Positions 47,796 through 60,529 of a DNA stretch of 64,000 nt are shown here, piece by piece. The notes beneath the pieces are model-generated. The model ran no database searches and was not told the DNA's origin. It saw only the letters and a list, made by a program, of their open reading frames with translations. Each line of letters opens with the position of its first letter. Positions within the stretch are counted from its first letter, which is position 1. Origin of the DNA: Trichobilharzia szidati (lineage: Eukaryota; Platyhelminthes; Trematoda; Strigeidida; Schistosomatidae); the NCBI GenBank assembly GCA_944472155.2, contig OX235271.1, positions 91,091,256 to 91,155,255 of the forward strand. The letters run 5' to 3'. Both the position numbers and the translations under genes were made by a program.

Positions 47796-48539
47796 CAAAC
47801 CGCTGTTTATACATATACACTGAGCGTGTGATTTTGGTTTACATTAAACGACATGACAGAGAATGTTCAAATAGATGTATAGTATTCTGTTTCTTACGTA
47901 ATCCTGAATTGTGGGAATAAGTGAAAATAATATTCCGTTGGAACACATTGTCTGTATCACACCACCACAGTATGACAGTAGAAATATAAAAAAGAACTGT
48001 GAGATAGTGATCAGAATACCACATATCGAGGGATAAATAGCACTTATGAAGGCTGATTTCTGATGGGATTGGAATCATTAAACAAAATTAGAAGTGTATC
48101 ATGACTACTGGAGATAAAGACAGGCTGAAGTTGTTAAAGTTATTATTTCAGAGTTATAGGCGATAACAAGAAATGTAGCACATGATAAACCACACATCTT
48201 AATTAAGGGAATTAGACTGATCGTGGTGACCAGCTCATAGATAAAGTAAGAAAACCTATTCTAATAGATTTGATGCAAACTATAGCATATTTATCATGTG
48301 AATCATATCAATGACGACTGAATAGCATGTAAAACAAAGATAAATGGAGTGAAGAAGTTCAGGCAAGAAGCAATGTAGTCATGCCAATGAAAAGCTTCAA
48401 TTTTCACCGAGTGACCCACTGTAATAATTGAGACAAAACTGTCGAATATTGGTTCTTCCGCACAGGAGACATTATTTGTAAAGACACATCAGTTTCTCTT
48501 TCAGCTAAATATACACTGAAAGTTGAATTGAATTTTAGA

Positions 48540-48800
48540 TTTTCCCGTCGATTGATTGGACCGAAGTGCTCGGTCTCACGTTAACATGTCGGCTCATCGC
48601 GCAGATGCTTCGACGATGTCTAGGCATTTAATTAGTATTTAATTGGTGGATGGTGACTAGCAGTGGGATCCAGGATGCGCATTTTGTCCCATGTGGGACT
48701 CGTCACCCGGACGTACCTGCATTTCTCAGTGAGTGATGATGTTCTCACCCAGCCTCAAACCAAGTACCCATAGTTTCCAACGCCAAAGCGTTATCCACTA
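48540..48800 (-). mobile_element. Sm-alpha-like SINE with hammerhead relic (right copy)
   Basis: Mirror of 14465-14725. On the minus strand, AGTGGATAACGCTTTGGCG is the A-box region (48787-48805). Hammerhead elements follow at 48668-48716. The B-box region is decayed (CTTGGTTTGAGGC). Confidence 0.65.
48668..48716 (-). ncRNA. Hammerhead ribozyme relic (right copy)
   Basis: Minus strand: GGGTGACGA core region, perfect stem II GTCCC-ACAT-GGGAC, then AAAA in place of GAAA, then the self-complementary stem III TGCGCA and TCCTGG. The missing core C is shared with the left copy, so that defect predates the duplication, while GAAA to AAAA is arm-specific. Confidence 0.55.
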
Positions 48801-48809
48801 AAAGTGTTA

Positions 48810-50235
48810 ATAACAATTTGTCTCAAAGCAAAACCTCTTCCACAGAGTGCAGTGAGAAGCGAAAGGACTTCACAAATGAAATAAGACCCTTCATTTTATT
48901 TGTGAACATCAGTTTATACAGAGATTGATGACAGCATTTGAAATGAAAATCCCACTAGCCGTAGAATTCGAACGTAAAGCCTATGAGATTCAACTGTTAT
49001 TCAGACCATCATTTGACTGCAGCAGTCACTGGTTATTCCATCCATCATGTTCACGAATGACACGTATCTGCCCGTGTATCATATTGTTACTGTCTAGACA
49101 GCTCTTCTGCTGTCAGTTCGTGCCATATTGAATTCGAACTAGTGATTATGCTGTTAATCAACGGCTAATTTATGTGGAATTGACTTCTACTGGCAGACCA
49201 GTATTGATGAAATATTTGTAAGCTGACGTTTCTAGCCAGTAAATTATGGTGTTTATTAGTTTAGCTGACAAAAATCAAGTTAACAGTTCTGAAGTCGATG
49301 GTTTGAATCTGAACGCGATCTACATGTTCATTTCATCTTGTAACGTAAACCATTAAGTAGAGAGTTATCCCAGACAGTTTCAACACAGAATATTTATTTG
49401 TCATGCAAACGGTATTCATTTCAAAAATTATTTAATTCATTAGAATCTACTTCTCTTTCAATAAACAATCCATGTTATTCATTATTAGTTCCACCTCAAC
49501 TGCTATATGTACGTTTCTCGATGAAAACAAACATGTGTTGTCTTGAAGACAATTCACAGTTCCTTTCAATTAAAGGGAGACTCATCTCAGATTTTACAGG
49601 ATATTGAAACTGTCTAAATAAAAGGAGAGAGACAGTTTCTTTACTGAATGATATAAAATAAGATAAGCGTTAATTACTTTTTATGATACTGGTCTTCACC
49701 AATTTCACAATCGAATCAGTTATACTGCTACTTCTTTAAAGATGGCCTGCTCTTGTATTTGAACAAGGATGCGAAATATATCACTCATAGATGTGGTAAT
49801 TCATTTCGTTATCCCAGAAAACGTATATTAGGAAGCAAGGTGTGATTTGATAATTAAAGAAAACAATAATTCAGACAAAAAAAGGAATACTCAAAGGTCG
49901 TGCATTACGTGTAACTAAATATTTTTGCAATATAACAGGTGGTTAACCATCCCGTCACCTTGTTTTTATGGGAAAAACCAGAAACATCACAATCCATCTA
50001 AATTTCATCGAATATCAGGATCACACAAGTTTTGTAGCATAATTCTTTTCATAAAGTTGATTGTGTCGAGAGCTGTGTAGCATGTTTTGTTAGACTGAAA
50101 AGCAAAGAATACTTCTATGCTTAGGTTTTATCCCCAAAGATTTCTACAGACTGTCGAGATATTACAAATCCTTGTCAAAATATTTCTTATCACATTAAGG
50201 TGAGTAAGACTGACAGAACAAGACAACGTTCGCAT
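48810..50235. other. Right-arm sequence, no gene recognised
   Basis: Mirror of about 13010-14450. Confidence 0.5.
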
Positions 50236-50239
50236 TTAT

Positions 50240-50440
50240 TTATAAATTTTAAATTTTTAAATTTTGATTACAGCTTGATGCCACACCGTATTTTCAGTAC
50301 AAGTATGGGATTTTCAGCATGGATATCGGTAGCCCAAATTTCGCAGGCCGACCATAGATACAGGTGTGCGTCGGCAGGTTATCGAACCCCGGACCGGCGA
50401 GAGTCCTAACCACTGTACCACCGACGCAAAGCGTGTGTCG
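50240..50440 (-). mobile_element. tRNA-derived SINE insertion, only in the right arm
   Basis: Absent from the mirror site near 12970. Minus strand: acceptor stem GCGTCGG (50427-50421) with CCGACGC (50372-50366) and B box GGTTCGATAACC. About 12 bases of the anticodon region (the palindromic GACCATGCAC part) are deleted compared with 10188-10259. The body has TGGGCTACCGATATCC and the tail is A-rich (TTTAAATTTAAAATT near 50240-50262). Confidence 0.8.
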
Positions 50441-50929
50441 GAGGTGGGAAAAAGACACAAGATTGACATGTGTTCAAATCTTCCTGTGGTTTACACACAA
50501 TCTCAGGTTTATAACTCATGTGTTGTCACGAAACAGCATTATTTAGATAGACATTAAAGCATAGGGAGCAACAAAGATTCATGCGTGTGCTCTGCCAAAC
50601 TTCCTCAAAGTAGGATGAATGTGCTGTTTGTTGTTGTTTGGTTTCAATAACTGTCTACTTGACATTAGTTCTCAACGAGATCTGCGTTAAAATTAAGCAA
50701 ATTCTATCAAATACGAACCCTAAATTTGATCATTTTTCATTTGCCAATAGGACATTTAAGTCAACAAACGTCAATAAAATATTCTTGATAAGTTTCCTAC
50801 CATATATAAGAAAGCAAACCTCTGAAAATTAAACTGGTAATTTTCATTAGGACTTACTGTGTGTTGTATAATGTTATTTGCAAATGATTTCTCCTTCAAG
50901 TATAGGTATTCTAGTACTGTTTTGTAGGG

Positions 50930-51098
50930 GTTTGACTGATTGGTTACATTGGTTAGAGGACCATTGGGAAACCTGGGAGTACTGGACAACTGTTTTGTCC
51001 TAGTTTGGGACTCGTCATCAGTAAGTACCCACTGGGGTTCGAACCGAAGTCTCTCTGGTTACAAGGCGAGCTCGTAGACCATTAAGCCACTACCGTGC
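50930..51098 (-). mobile_element. Sm-alpha-like tRNA-derived SINE (right copy)
   Basis: Mirror of 12307-12500. Minus strand: GCACGGTAGTGGCTTAATGG head, CTTCGGTTCGAACCCCAG B box, then hammerhead remnants and the family body (CCAATGGTCCTCTAACC). Confidence 0.75.
50978..51021 (-). ncRNA. Hammerhead relic with intact CUGAUGA (right copy)
   Basis: Minus strand: CTGATGA (51021-51015), then CGA, stem II GTCC-CAAACTA-GGAC, AAAAC in place of GAAAC, then GTC. The three extra bases before stem II and the changed GAAA make cleavage unlikely. Confidence 0.5.
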
Positions 51099-51299
51099 AA
51101 ATGGACGAAATCACTAAGTATTCGTTTTCTTAATTCGTATTTAAACTTCAGTTGTACTACGGTGAAACAATGAATATCTTTAAACTTTAATTAAACTCAG
51201 CAGGAGTTGAAGTATTTTAGTGTCAATCGAATGATACGAGAGTGACAGTAGATTTTTAAATGTTCTGCCATAATTACAGTGAATGTAAGAAACTTAATT

Positions 51300-52204
51300 T
51301 CCACACTGATTTCAGATTAATGAAGTTTCTCATGCCTGTGTTATTTTACTTCTGGCATCCTCACCTGTGTCGCCTGTATCATCATTCATAATAATGAAAC
51401 ACCATCTCGATTGCATTTCTATTTTTCTATGCAACACTAGTCAAATAAAGTGTTTGTTTTCCCAGATTTGCGCGAATGAAAACATGATGATTTCTTATAT
51501 CTTGAGTGTCTTCATTTGCTTTATATTGAAATTTCTGCACTTTTGAGATTATAACTAGTTTTTCCTTGAGCATAATTTTCGGAAATGTAATCCAAGTTTA
51601 TTGCAGATACAGAAACGAAATCTGGCTAACACGCCCTTTTCATATTTTGTATCCATTCTTGTGAAAATAAAACTGTTCACTCACGAATTAACGACAATAT
51701 CAGTCACAATCATTATTGTACGGAATTTAGAACTTATCCAAGCAATTCAGCAGATAATATTCAGTATATTATTTTCTAAGTGTGAAGAATTCAATTGCAT
51801 AAAATATATAGTCATTCTCATGGAACCTCTGTTTTATTACTTGGGGAAATATAATTCACCGGTTATGTGCATGTAAACACCTTAGGTGTATAGATACTAC
51901 TCAGAGGGAATAATCATGTTAGAAATCTGTTAATGCAATAAATTTGTGTAAATTAGCACAACACTAGTGTACACTGTAGTTTGTAATTTGTTCTTTGAAG
52001 CTGACTTCTGAGTGGAGTAAACCAACAGAAAATCATCAGCTCAAGTATTGCGTATTTTCCGTTCGCTAGCAAAAAGAACCTGCACTTTTAGTAAAATCTC
52101 GTCACTTCCTCAAAATTTCGGATTCGCTTCAAACCAGTCAGTGTTGAAGTCAAAGTGTCTACCACACACTGCTATTCATAAATTATGGTATAGTAATCAG
52201 TGGT
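51300..52204. other. About 0.9 kb segment present only in the right arm
   Basis: Left-arm DNA at 11990-12110 (about 120 bp) stands where the right has about 960 bp. A 91-codon frame (51601-51876) is hydrophobic and unrecognised. The right arm also retains the tRNA-like SINE head at 52212-52260 that the left lacks, so a left-arm deletion is the simpler reading. Confidence 0.7.
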
Positions 52205-52440
52205 GATTTGAATAGCTCAGTGGTGAGTCTGCTGAATTTGTGAATAAAGTTTGAATCTTGAAGTGAATATCAGCTTTCCTAAGGTGGTCAATACTCCTCA
52301 CTGATGTTCGCAAGGTAACATAGGACCCAGACCAAAAAAGGCTGCCTACAGAATGACTCCACCTAACGTAAAGCCCAACTAAAGGACTGGTGGAAATCCT
52401 GACCCAGTGTAATTTAGAAAAAATGTACTGGCTTATCTTG
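52205..52440 (+). mobile_element. tRNA-headed SINE, complete copy of the left-arm fragment
   Basis: ATAGCTCAGTGGTGAGTC (52212-52229) is an A box and GTTTGAATC (52249-52257) a B box, with tRNA-like spacing. The body GGTGGTCAATACTCCTCAC, AACATAGGACCCAGACC runs on to about 52440. Its headless partner is 11810-11990. Confidence 0.6.
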
Positions 52441-52672
52441 TTGACTTGAACTATTCCACAATCCAGTGACTGTTACAAGCGATCAGACATCCTTTGTCCT
52501 ATTTTATTTCCTGACGTGCCTAACTTTACATAACATTTATGACCTGTTGTAAGAAACCAATAAAAATGGTATTGCCTTATTTCCTTGGCACAAGCTGCAC
52601 CATTCTTTATATTACATTCGATTTGACATTTTGAGCATCAGTCAGATGATGAGGAAATAAATTTCTTAACAT

Positions 52673-53323
52673 AGTAATCACTGGGACGTGTTTCACTAAT
52701 GTTTACAACTTCGTAGCACTGCTTTAGTAATTATGTTAGTCTGTCTGTCGTCAGAGATTATACTGATTATTTACTTCTTATTTAGTCAACGTAACCGTAA
52801 GGAGCAATTTCTAAGTAAACGATTTGGGAAATTTAGTGACATGATTCCTGAAATAATTCCTGTGTTAGGTGATATAATCTCAGCTCACAGACTGAGTTAC
52901 ATTACATGACAATGAGTTGAATATGGAAACCTCTCCGTGGCAAGATTTGAGGGTATGAGGCGGTATTAGTACTGATCTGATTGGTGGTAGCTAGGAATGA
53001 AATCCATGATGATTGTTTCGTGTCATTTAAGACTCATCACCCTTGATGACGTTGATTCAATTAAGTGATGATGCTTTCACTGAAACTCGAGACCAGCGGC
53101 CCTTGAAACGTCATATTAATTCGTGCTAGTTAATCATGAATGTAACGAACTAATGTTTTTGCGAACTGTTTTGTCTGACGTATTCACAACCTATTTCATA
53201 GAAGCATAGAATCATAGTTATCTCAATTTATCCAATACTGTATTTGACTGGAAGTTTGCCTTCTGTCTACAAACTATAAACCCAGTCGGTTATTTTCTTG
53301 CTATTCAGACGAATCTAGTTTCT
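52673..53323. other. About 650 bp segment present only in the right arm
   Basis: In the left arm the shared flank (GTTAAGCAGTTTATTTCC) directly abuts the SINE head at 10260, while here 650 bp intervene. It includes a decayed SINE-like stretch (TTTCGTGTCATTTAAGACTC near 53017) and no coding motif. One breakpoint coincides with the 5' end of the SINE. Confidence 0.7.
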
Positions 53324-53520
53324 CGTAGGTGGCATAGCGGTTAGGACACTCGCCGACCATGCACATGGTCTGGCGTTCGATCCCCAGCCAACGCATACCT
53401 GATATCAATGTTCACCCTGCTAAATTTGGGCTACCGATATCACATGCTGAAAATTCCATACTTGTATCAAAAATGCTGTGTAGAGTCAAGCTACAATAAA
53501 AAAGTAATAATAATAAAAGA
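53324..53520 (+). mobile_element. tRNA-derived SINE (right, shared copy)
   Basis: Mirror of 10066-10260. AGGTGGCATAGCGGTTAGGA (A box), CGCCGACCATGCACATGGTC, GCGTTCGATCCCC (B box), then the body and a tail AATAAAAAAGTAATAATAAT. The acceptor stem is more decayed than in the left copy. Confidence 0.85.
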
Positions 53521-54840
53521 ATATGTGATATACATAGATATGATATGCAACACATGAATTTTGAATGACAAAACAAATAAGTTTGACTTTATGTATTCAG
53601 TTTTGCGTTTGCAACTGTTTTATTTTCCTAAAGGTGTATGTGAAATGGTCTTCTTTGAATTAATGTTCACTCAGTACGGAATGAAAGACAAATGAACAGA
53701 AAAATGGCAACTTTATTGTGCGAATGTGAAATATTGTTTTCCTGTATGTAAAACTGCCTCACATTCATGTATTCCATAGATTATATACAAATAAGATTGC
53801 AAAATCAATAAGCACTATTGTGCATCATTGTAAACTTTACTAATCTGAGAACAGGTTATTAGACACCTTTTTACAATAATCACAGCAGTACATGATTTTA
53901 GATAGCCTGACGCGTTTTAGACATGATTTAAAAATGTCATTTTGTTTCCGGTTACTCGACCGATGGTGGTCGGCATTAGAATCTGAGGAGGATGTGGCGT
54001 CCAATTTGAGATTGGTGACCTGGATGTATTCGCATTCTCAGTGCGTGGAGGCGTTTTAGTCAACTAGGTAAAGCTGCAGCTTGTTTACTCTAAATGACAA
54101 AGCTTTCTGAAATAATAGGAGAGGCTTTTATCTCCACTGAATATCTTTGGTACTTTAATATTCTATGAGCTGTATAATTCAAACGTCCACCTTCTATCAA
54201 AATAAGCATAGCTTTTGTAACATCTTTGCGGTATTGTTTTATCTACAGTTTTCAACAGTACAAAAACACAACTCTGTTTGTGACAGATTACAGCTATTAT
54301 TATGCTTCATTGGAAATATCATGCATACTATGTAACTGGCAGTAAATCATATCAACATATCTATCTTCATTATAAATTTGTTGATTTGTGAGTTCATTGT
54401 CTTTCACAGATTTATTCATTTTTTCTAGAAAACAGAATAAATCATGGTGATTCTATGGGCGTATCCAACTTACTTTGATTACAAAAGAAGTAAATGATAG
54501 ACTGCATATTTAGTAAACAGAATGAATGAGATTGTTAAATGTTATTTCACTCATAAAACGTAAACAGAATATTCACTTTTATCATGAGATGGTAAATGAG
54601 TTCAGATATTTTGTTAAACACTACAGTATATAGGAGAAATAATCGTTTTTATGCTTAAAGATTATTTTTATCCTCTCATGTTTGAAAGCTTTTGTTTTCC
54701 ATTGTTTTCTCTCTATTTCCCTTTTTATTTTAAATAGAAAAGCATGCTTCACGATATTCCAAGATTCAACTCATGAATCCAGTTTGATGTATTCTTGAAG
54801 TGAGTTTGTTTCTGTTATATTTCTATTCATTGCTTTGGTG

Positions 54841-55065
54841 TTCCGAGTAGAACATAGGACTCCAAGGTCTAAGTCTTAAAGTTTCAGTAGTGATAGTGTT
54901 AGATTTTACGTGGTGCAATTGCTAGCCTCACACCTAAACTTGCCTCTTCACAGGGTTCACTAAAGTGTTAAAGAGGTATCGGAGTCCATTGGTTGGCGAT
55001 CGAACCTGAACGACGTGCGTAGTTGACGGGCATTCTGAAAATGAACCACTGACACACACTGATGA
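54841..55065 (-). mobile_element. tRNA-headed SINE with RTE-like 3' end (right copy)
   Basis: Minus strand: GTCAGTGGTTCATTTTCAGA head, CAGGTTCGATCGCCAACC B box, body GGTGTGAGGCTAGCAATTGC, and terminus TCCTATGTTCTACTCGGAA at 54859-54841. The terminus matches the RTE 3' end over about 15 bases. Mirror of 8225-8440. Confidence 0.7.
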
Positions 55066-55859
55066 TACAGATTAAAGTTATGCCTGTATATAGGATCACA
55101 ATAAATAGGTTTTTCAGATATATAAGTAGATTTTCATCAAAGTGGAGATATGATCCATTGGTCTCAGCACTCGACATTCAACTCATACTTTAGGAACTGG
55201 GTAGCAGCATCAAACCTCACTCAATAAATGTGGCTTACAACCTTCAAAATGAATAATCTGTTTCAAGTAACTAATTTTTAATACCAGGAGTCGTATATCA
55301 GCAGCAACTGTCAACAGCATAGAGCAATACTGACATCTTGGTAATTTCTACTTCCATATACTTTATTTAGGGTTTTGTATTTGAAAGTCTCTGGTGCCCT
55401 CTCTTTTTCACAAAGAATCAGGATTTGCTTAATCAATGAGTGAGTAGTATTCTTTCCATAGGTATTCAATTTCCCACAAGTAGTTCGCTGAAATTTTCAG
55501 TGCATAAAAGAACACAATTCACTTTTAGGCATTTATTCGTAAGACGTAATTACTAATTACCTATTCATAATGATATTTGCATCTCTATTATGATGTGTGA
55601 ATCAAAGTGTTTCTAGCCAATGCAATGATCTGAATACAGTGTGCTACAAAACCTGAAATACCTTAAACACATCACTAATTTTCATTATAATATTAGAAAA
55701 CATGATCAGTAATTTGAACAGAACGAAGTTTAATTTTCAGTATTGAGTTAAAGGGTGGAAAGAAAAACTATTCTGAGATGATGTGAACTAGGGAAGATTG
55801 AAACAGAGCTCTAATTGAAAGGATTTTGTCTTTTTATGATCACTTCAACTACTTTTATC

Positions 55860-56225
55860 AACAGGTGTCTTTGCTCCATACCTAAGATCAAATGACAAGC
55901 CACAATGGGTTAATTACAGGGAGCTCTGACTATGAAGCGACTAAGAGCCTCTTGCCCAAAAAGTATGAACAGGGAAATGGAGATGGATTAGACACACTTT
56001 GAGGACACTGTCGAGTAGTGTCACGTGCCAGGGTAGACCTCGAGTGGAGCCCGAATGGGAAATGACGAGTTGATTGTTCGATGTTGACGTGCAGGAGTTC
56101 GTGTGAAGAGGAGATGAGAGGTTGTGGGCACTCTGAAAGCCAGCTAGAGAGGACTGCAGTGTACAGTTTGAGATGAAGATGCACTGTTGAAGCTTCATTT
56201 TCCACTCACGACACATAGGAATAAT
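55860..56225 (+). pseudogene. RTE retrotransposon 3' end fragment (right copy)
   Basis: Mirror of 7035-7460. The plus-strand reading contains GKWRWIRHTLRTLSSSVTC and RVEPEWEMTS, matching the RWIGHTLR and WNPQGKR regions of RTE elements, and ends TTCATTTTCCACTC near 56196-56209. Confidence 0.75.
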
Positions 56226-56398
56226 AATAAAATTATACTGACAACTCATCTATTAGATATTAATAATTACTTCTTTTACAGTCATATTCGTCTAAAACGA
56301 CAGTTATATTTTGAGTTACATTATCAGTGAGAGTCTGAAGTGTAACTACATAACCATATCAATGTAGACAAGTGGATTTCCATTTATGTCTCAAGTAT

Positions 56399-56608
56399 TT
56401 AGAGCTTATTGAGATTTTTATTTAATTCACTTGCGGCAATTTTCGCAGAAATATAAAGGTTCTCAAAGTTCTGATAAATGCTTTCGTCGATGACCATAAA
56501 TTCATGATTGATTGGGAAGAGTTTCCCAAGAGGACGATAAAGTTTAACTAACAGTGCGTATTTATGATGAAGACGTAGTTTCTCTAAGGACATTTGTTTT
56601 GAATTCAA
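56399..56608 (-). other. Exon-like frame shared by both arms (right copy)
   Basis: Mirror of 6652-6861, open with about 10 amino-acid changes in 69. See that entry. Confidence 0.3.
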
Positions 56609-57289
56609 GGGAAATATTTTTATTTCATTTAAAGCGGCACTACTTATAAACTTCCATAAATATTATAATTTCAAAATGAGATAAAAATAACATAAGTGTT
56701 GAAGTATCCTTCGTTCATGGATTTCACCACTGTGAAACCAGTGCAAAGGACCTTTGACTAACAAAATGTGGATGTTACGAAAAAAATACTTCAGACAATT
56801 TAAGAAATCATTCATGCACGCAGTTTTTCAACGGAGAATGTTTCTAAACTCGTAATTCTTGATTCATTTCCTAATAGATCAGTTCACAAAAGACAAATCT
56901 CTACTCTTTTTTAAATGTGGATAAAATAGGAGATTTGATTGATGTAAGAAGATTAATTTTTCTTTCAAGGTGAAAAAGAAATATCAGGAATTATTTCTAA
57001 AGCGTATTCTAGTAGACTAAAGTGATTATGCATTTTGATGACAGATTGACTCTCAAGATAATAGAACTTTAAGATGTAACATGAGAAGGTCGGTGTAATG
57101 CAGAGACCATTTTCTCTACATTATTCGTTGGTTAATGCTCACTACAACTGATAAGTGATAACTGTTGCAACCCTTGTGTCTAACCAACACTAAAGCATAC
57201 TTCTTTTGTAGACATTGATTCTGTGGCAACTAGTTTAATGAATAATACGTAATCTGGGTGCCTTTAGTAGTCTTCTAACTCTGGAGCGA

Positions 57290-57920
57290 ATCAGATAATA
57301 TGAAGCTGCTGAACATGAGGACTCAATAGTACATCTCCATTTCATCCCATTTTCTGCAGTTCTTTTTATCTGGCTCTCACTGGTGTTCATAGACTCTCAT
57401 CTTCTCCATGTCATCCTCGAACACTTGACTCACATTTCCATCCGAGTTCGACTTGAGGGCCTGGCATGCGATGTCACTCAATGGTCTTTCCACTGTTTGC
57501 CCGATCAATCTACATTTCGTTTTGCATACCCGTTGGTTAAGAGGTTCTTAGTTGATTCGTTAGCAGAGTTTCATGTTTCTAATCCTTTCTGGCTATTTAA
57601 TTTTCAGGATCGAGTCAGTGACGGCAGCTGTTGAATGGAGTTTGCAGCAACTTGTTGAAATTGCTCTTCGTGATGTGCGTGCCAAGTCTTTGTGCCATAT
57701 GGAAGCACTAACTTGAAATTAGTTTTCAAAATGCAAATGTTGAAACAATGATGCCTAGATAAGTAAAAGGAGTGACTTCCCTTAAATTTCTGTCCTTGAT
57801 GGTGACTGGTGCTTGTTGTTGTTGTTGGATGGTAACCTCATCCCTTATGTCTTCTGTATGTTTTTTGAAATCGTGTCTTCACCAACCGCCTCTTTTGCCA
57901 ATTTGTTGGTTCTCCATATT
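57290..57920 (-). pseudogene. RTE retrotransposon, RT C-terminal fragment (right copy)
   Basis: Mirror of 5290-5935. Minus strand: TRFQKTYRRHKG-type frames, PVTIKDRNLREVTPFTYLG and the HTVETPLSDIACQ stretch. GTT triplets at 57812-57826 mirror the AAC run. Confidence 0.7.
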
Positions 57921-57929
57921 AGATAAGTT

Positions 57930-60510
57930 TATTTTGAATATCCCAAATTGATGCAGTATTATCAACTGGATGATGTTTTTAGCATAAATTACTGCTAATA
58001 ATCAGATCGAGGAACTAGTTGGCCTACAATAAAGAAATACTTGTTTCAAACATTCTTATGATTAAGTGAGAACTAACTGTGATAAATTTAGTGTCACTTT
58101 TGCCATTCTTTCAGTTGTAGGCGCATATGCGTCTGGAAACTCACTTCCATTTCAAACAATCATTCATTTGTTTAGTAACTATTGTGGCGTGTTTTACGGG
58201 TTAGGACCCTGTTTTTTCTGTCTATATTTCACACTTTCAGTTTAATAAATCAGCTGTCGAATCTCCCTAATAATTTTGGTTTTACTTATTATTAAAACTA
58301 ATGTCTCTAAATTCTCATTTTGAAATTCTTACACTTGCTTTTGACGAATTGCATGTCGTTGATTAATTTAGACCATATTCTTGATGACTGAAATTAGTTA
58401 GCATTTAGAAATAAAACATAAGATATCCTTACTAATAGTGAGGACACTCAGGCCGAGACAACTAAATTGGTCAACTTCTGGCCCCCAGTTTGTGTACATA
58501 ATTTTTGAATTGTTTTCACATAATATGGAAATATTTCTGTTGGACAACATAAAATGCAGAGCAGTAGGCGTGATTGAGAATGCTGTAGTGTTATCAGACC
58601 TTGGTCATGAAATGTCCATAACCATTGGATCAGAGATCGGTGTCTATTAAGTGGTCTCTACTTCTGCCTCAATTTAAACAAACGATAAACAAGTGACTGC
58701 AAGGAAGTTGACTAAATAGTCGACGAATGATTGCTCACGTTGTCATCAGATGAAACACAATTTATGGGGTCATTTTTCTGTCAGTGAGCGGAGAACCGCT
58801 TCGACAGTTTTAAAAACATGAAGAATTTTAAAAAGTGGAAGACTAAAGCAGCAAGAATATAGCATGAGACTTCACTGTTGTGGTGACGAAGAAAGACTGA
58901 GCATATTTAGCCGAAGCTCAGTGGTTTCACCATAATCAAATTCAGTAATATTCACACACTATAAATTCTCTTTCCAGAATTCTGCTTCTTTGACTGTGTT
59001 GCTGAAATCTGTCATGAATAACTAATCGATTCGGTTACACCCCAGTAAATATGTTTGTACAGATTTCAGTATATGAGTGAATTATGTGGTGTTGTTCTAC
59101 CGAAATTAATCATTAACGAGTATTAGAAAAATCTCAGTAAACCAAACTTTCATTTCTTATTATTCCGTTGTTTAATAAATAGGTGGATATAGTTGTTTCT
59201 GAAAGGTACAGCTTCACGAGACTCTCAATAATACCCGTCTTAATTTTCGACATAAAACGTCACTTTCCTGGTAACGTCAGACAATCTACAGTTTGGTAAT
59301 TTCTCTACTAAACTTTGCTTCACATATTTCTGTGGGTTGAATTTATTTTGTTTGAATCACAAAGAATTCAAATGAGTGTCGTATTTATGACGTCATCTGT
59401 GGGTCACAAGTTAAGTTAAATCTGTGTATGATGTAATGTCTAGAGCATTTATTGCAAGAGAGTGAAACAAGCTGTAAGTATAAGAAAGTTGATAAAATGA
59501 GTGGGTTTTTACAAAGCTTGAGAGAATAAATCCTTTTAAAGAAACCACTTGATGTATATTTTTACAGCAGTCGTTAATATAACATATAATGTAATATTTG
59601 AACAACTAACATGATTTTGGAAATAATATCTGTGATTCAATGCATTAAATGAAATTGAATGATATGGCAAGTAATGATTCCGTTTTATTTGCTCTACTAG
59701 TGTTTTCAACTGAATTCCCTATTCATCATTGCATAGTGAACAGTGAAACAGCTTTATAACTTCGTTTTAGAGTCATCTTAAATCGAAATACACGAATTAA
59801 GCCACCAGAAATTGGAGAAGTGTTGTATTCCTGAGAGTGTAGTTTTATACTGAAGCATATAAACACAGAATGAATAAGTGAAATGATGTTAAAAAAGTGG
59901 TGGAATTTATTGAGAAGCTGTATGCATTTTGGGAGTCTTTCAAAAAGACGTCAGGCTTCAGACTCAGCACACCAATGTAAGTATTTCTGTTGTGATATGC
60001 AACTGGTTCCCCAACTCATACAGTTTTATAATGACAAAAAACATTTTGTGGAAACAAGATGAATTTACTATGGAATTTTTCTCCGCATATCAAATATGCG
60101 CCAACTAAGTTATTTAGTGTTTGTAATTCTCAGTATTGTGCAAATTTCAGGTAGTGCTCAGTGTAAACAAATTAAAATCCTCATCACTGTCTTTGTGACG
60201 ACCACTGAAAATCATGAGTTTGTTTCCTACATACTCAATTGAAATATTTTATACTTTTTTGTATCTGCTTTTGGTGCAAATACATACTTCATTTCAGTAT
60301 TCACCTATGCAGGAATGGAAATTCTAAGGTAAATGAACGGTAGACCACAGCTTGTACTTAACAGTTTGATATTTGGTGGAATAATTATTCCAACAAGGTG
60401 ATCAGAGCAAAAGGCTAACTGAATATATGCTACGAAGATGTAATATAAGTTTGTGTATTCTCAGACACCAATGATCACAATTTATATTGAATAAAAATAA
60501 CCAAGGTTAT
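57930..60510. other. Right-arm sequence, no gene recognised
   Basis: Mirror of 2700-5285. Confidence 0.5.
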
Positions 60511-60529
60511 AAAAACTTTAAGCTGTACA

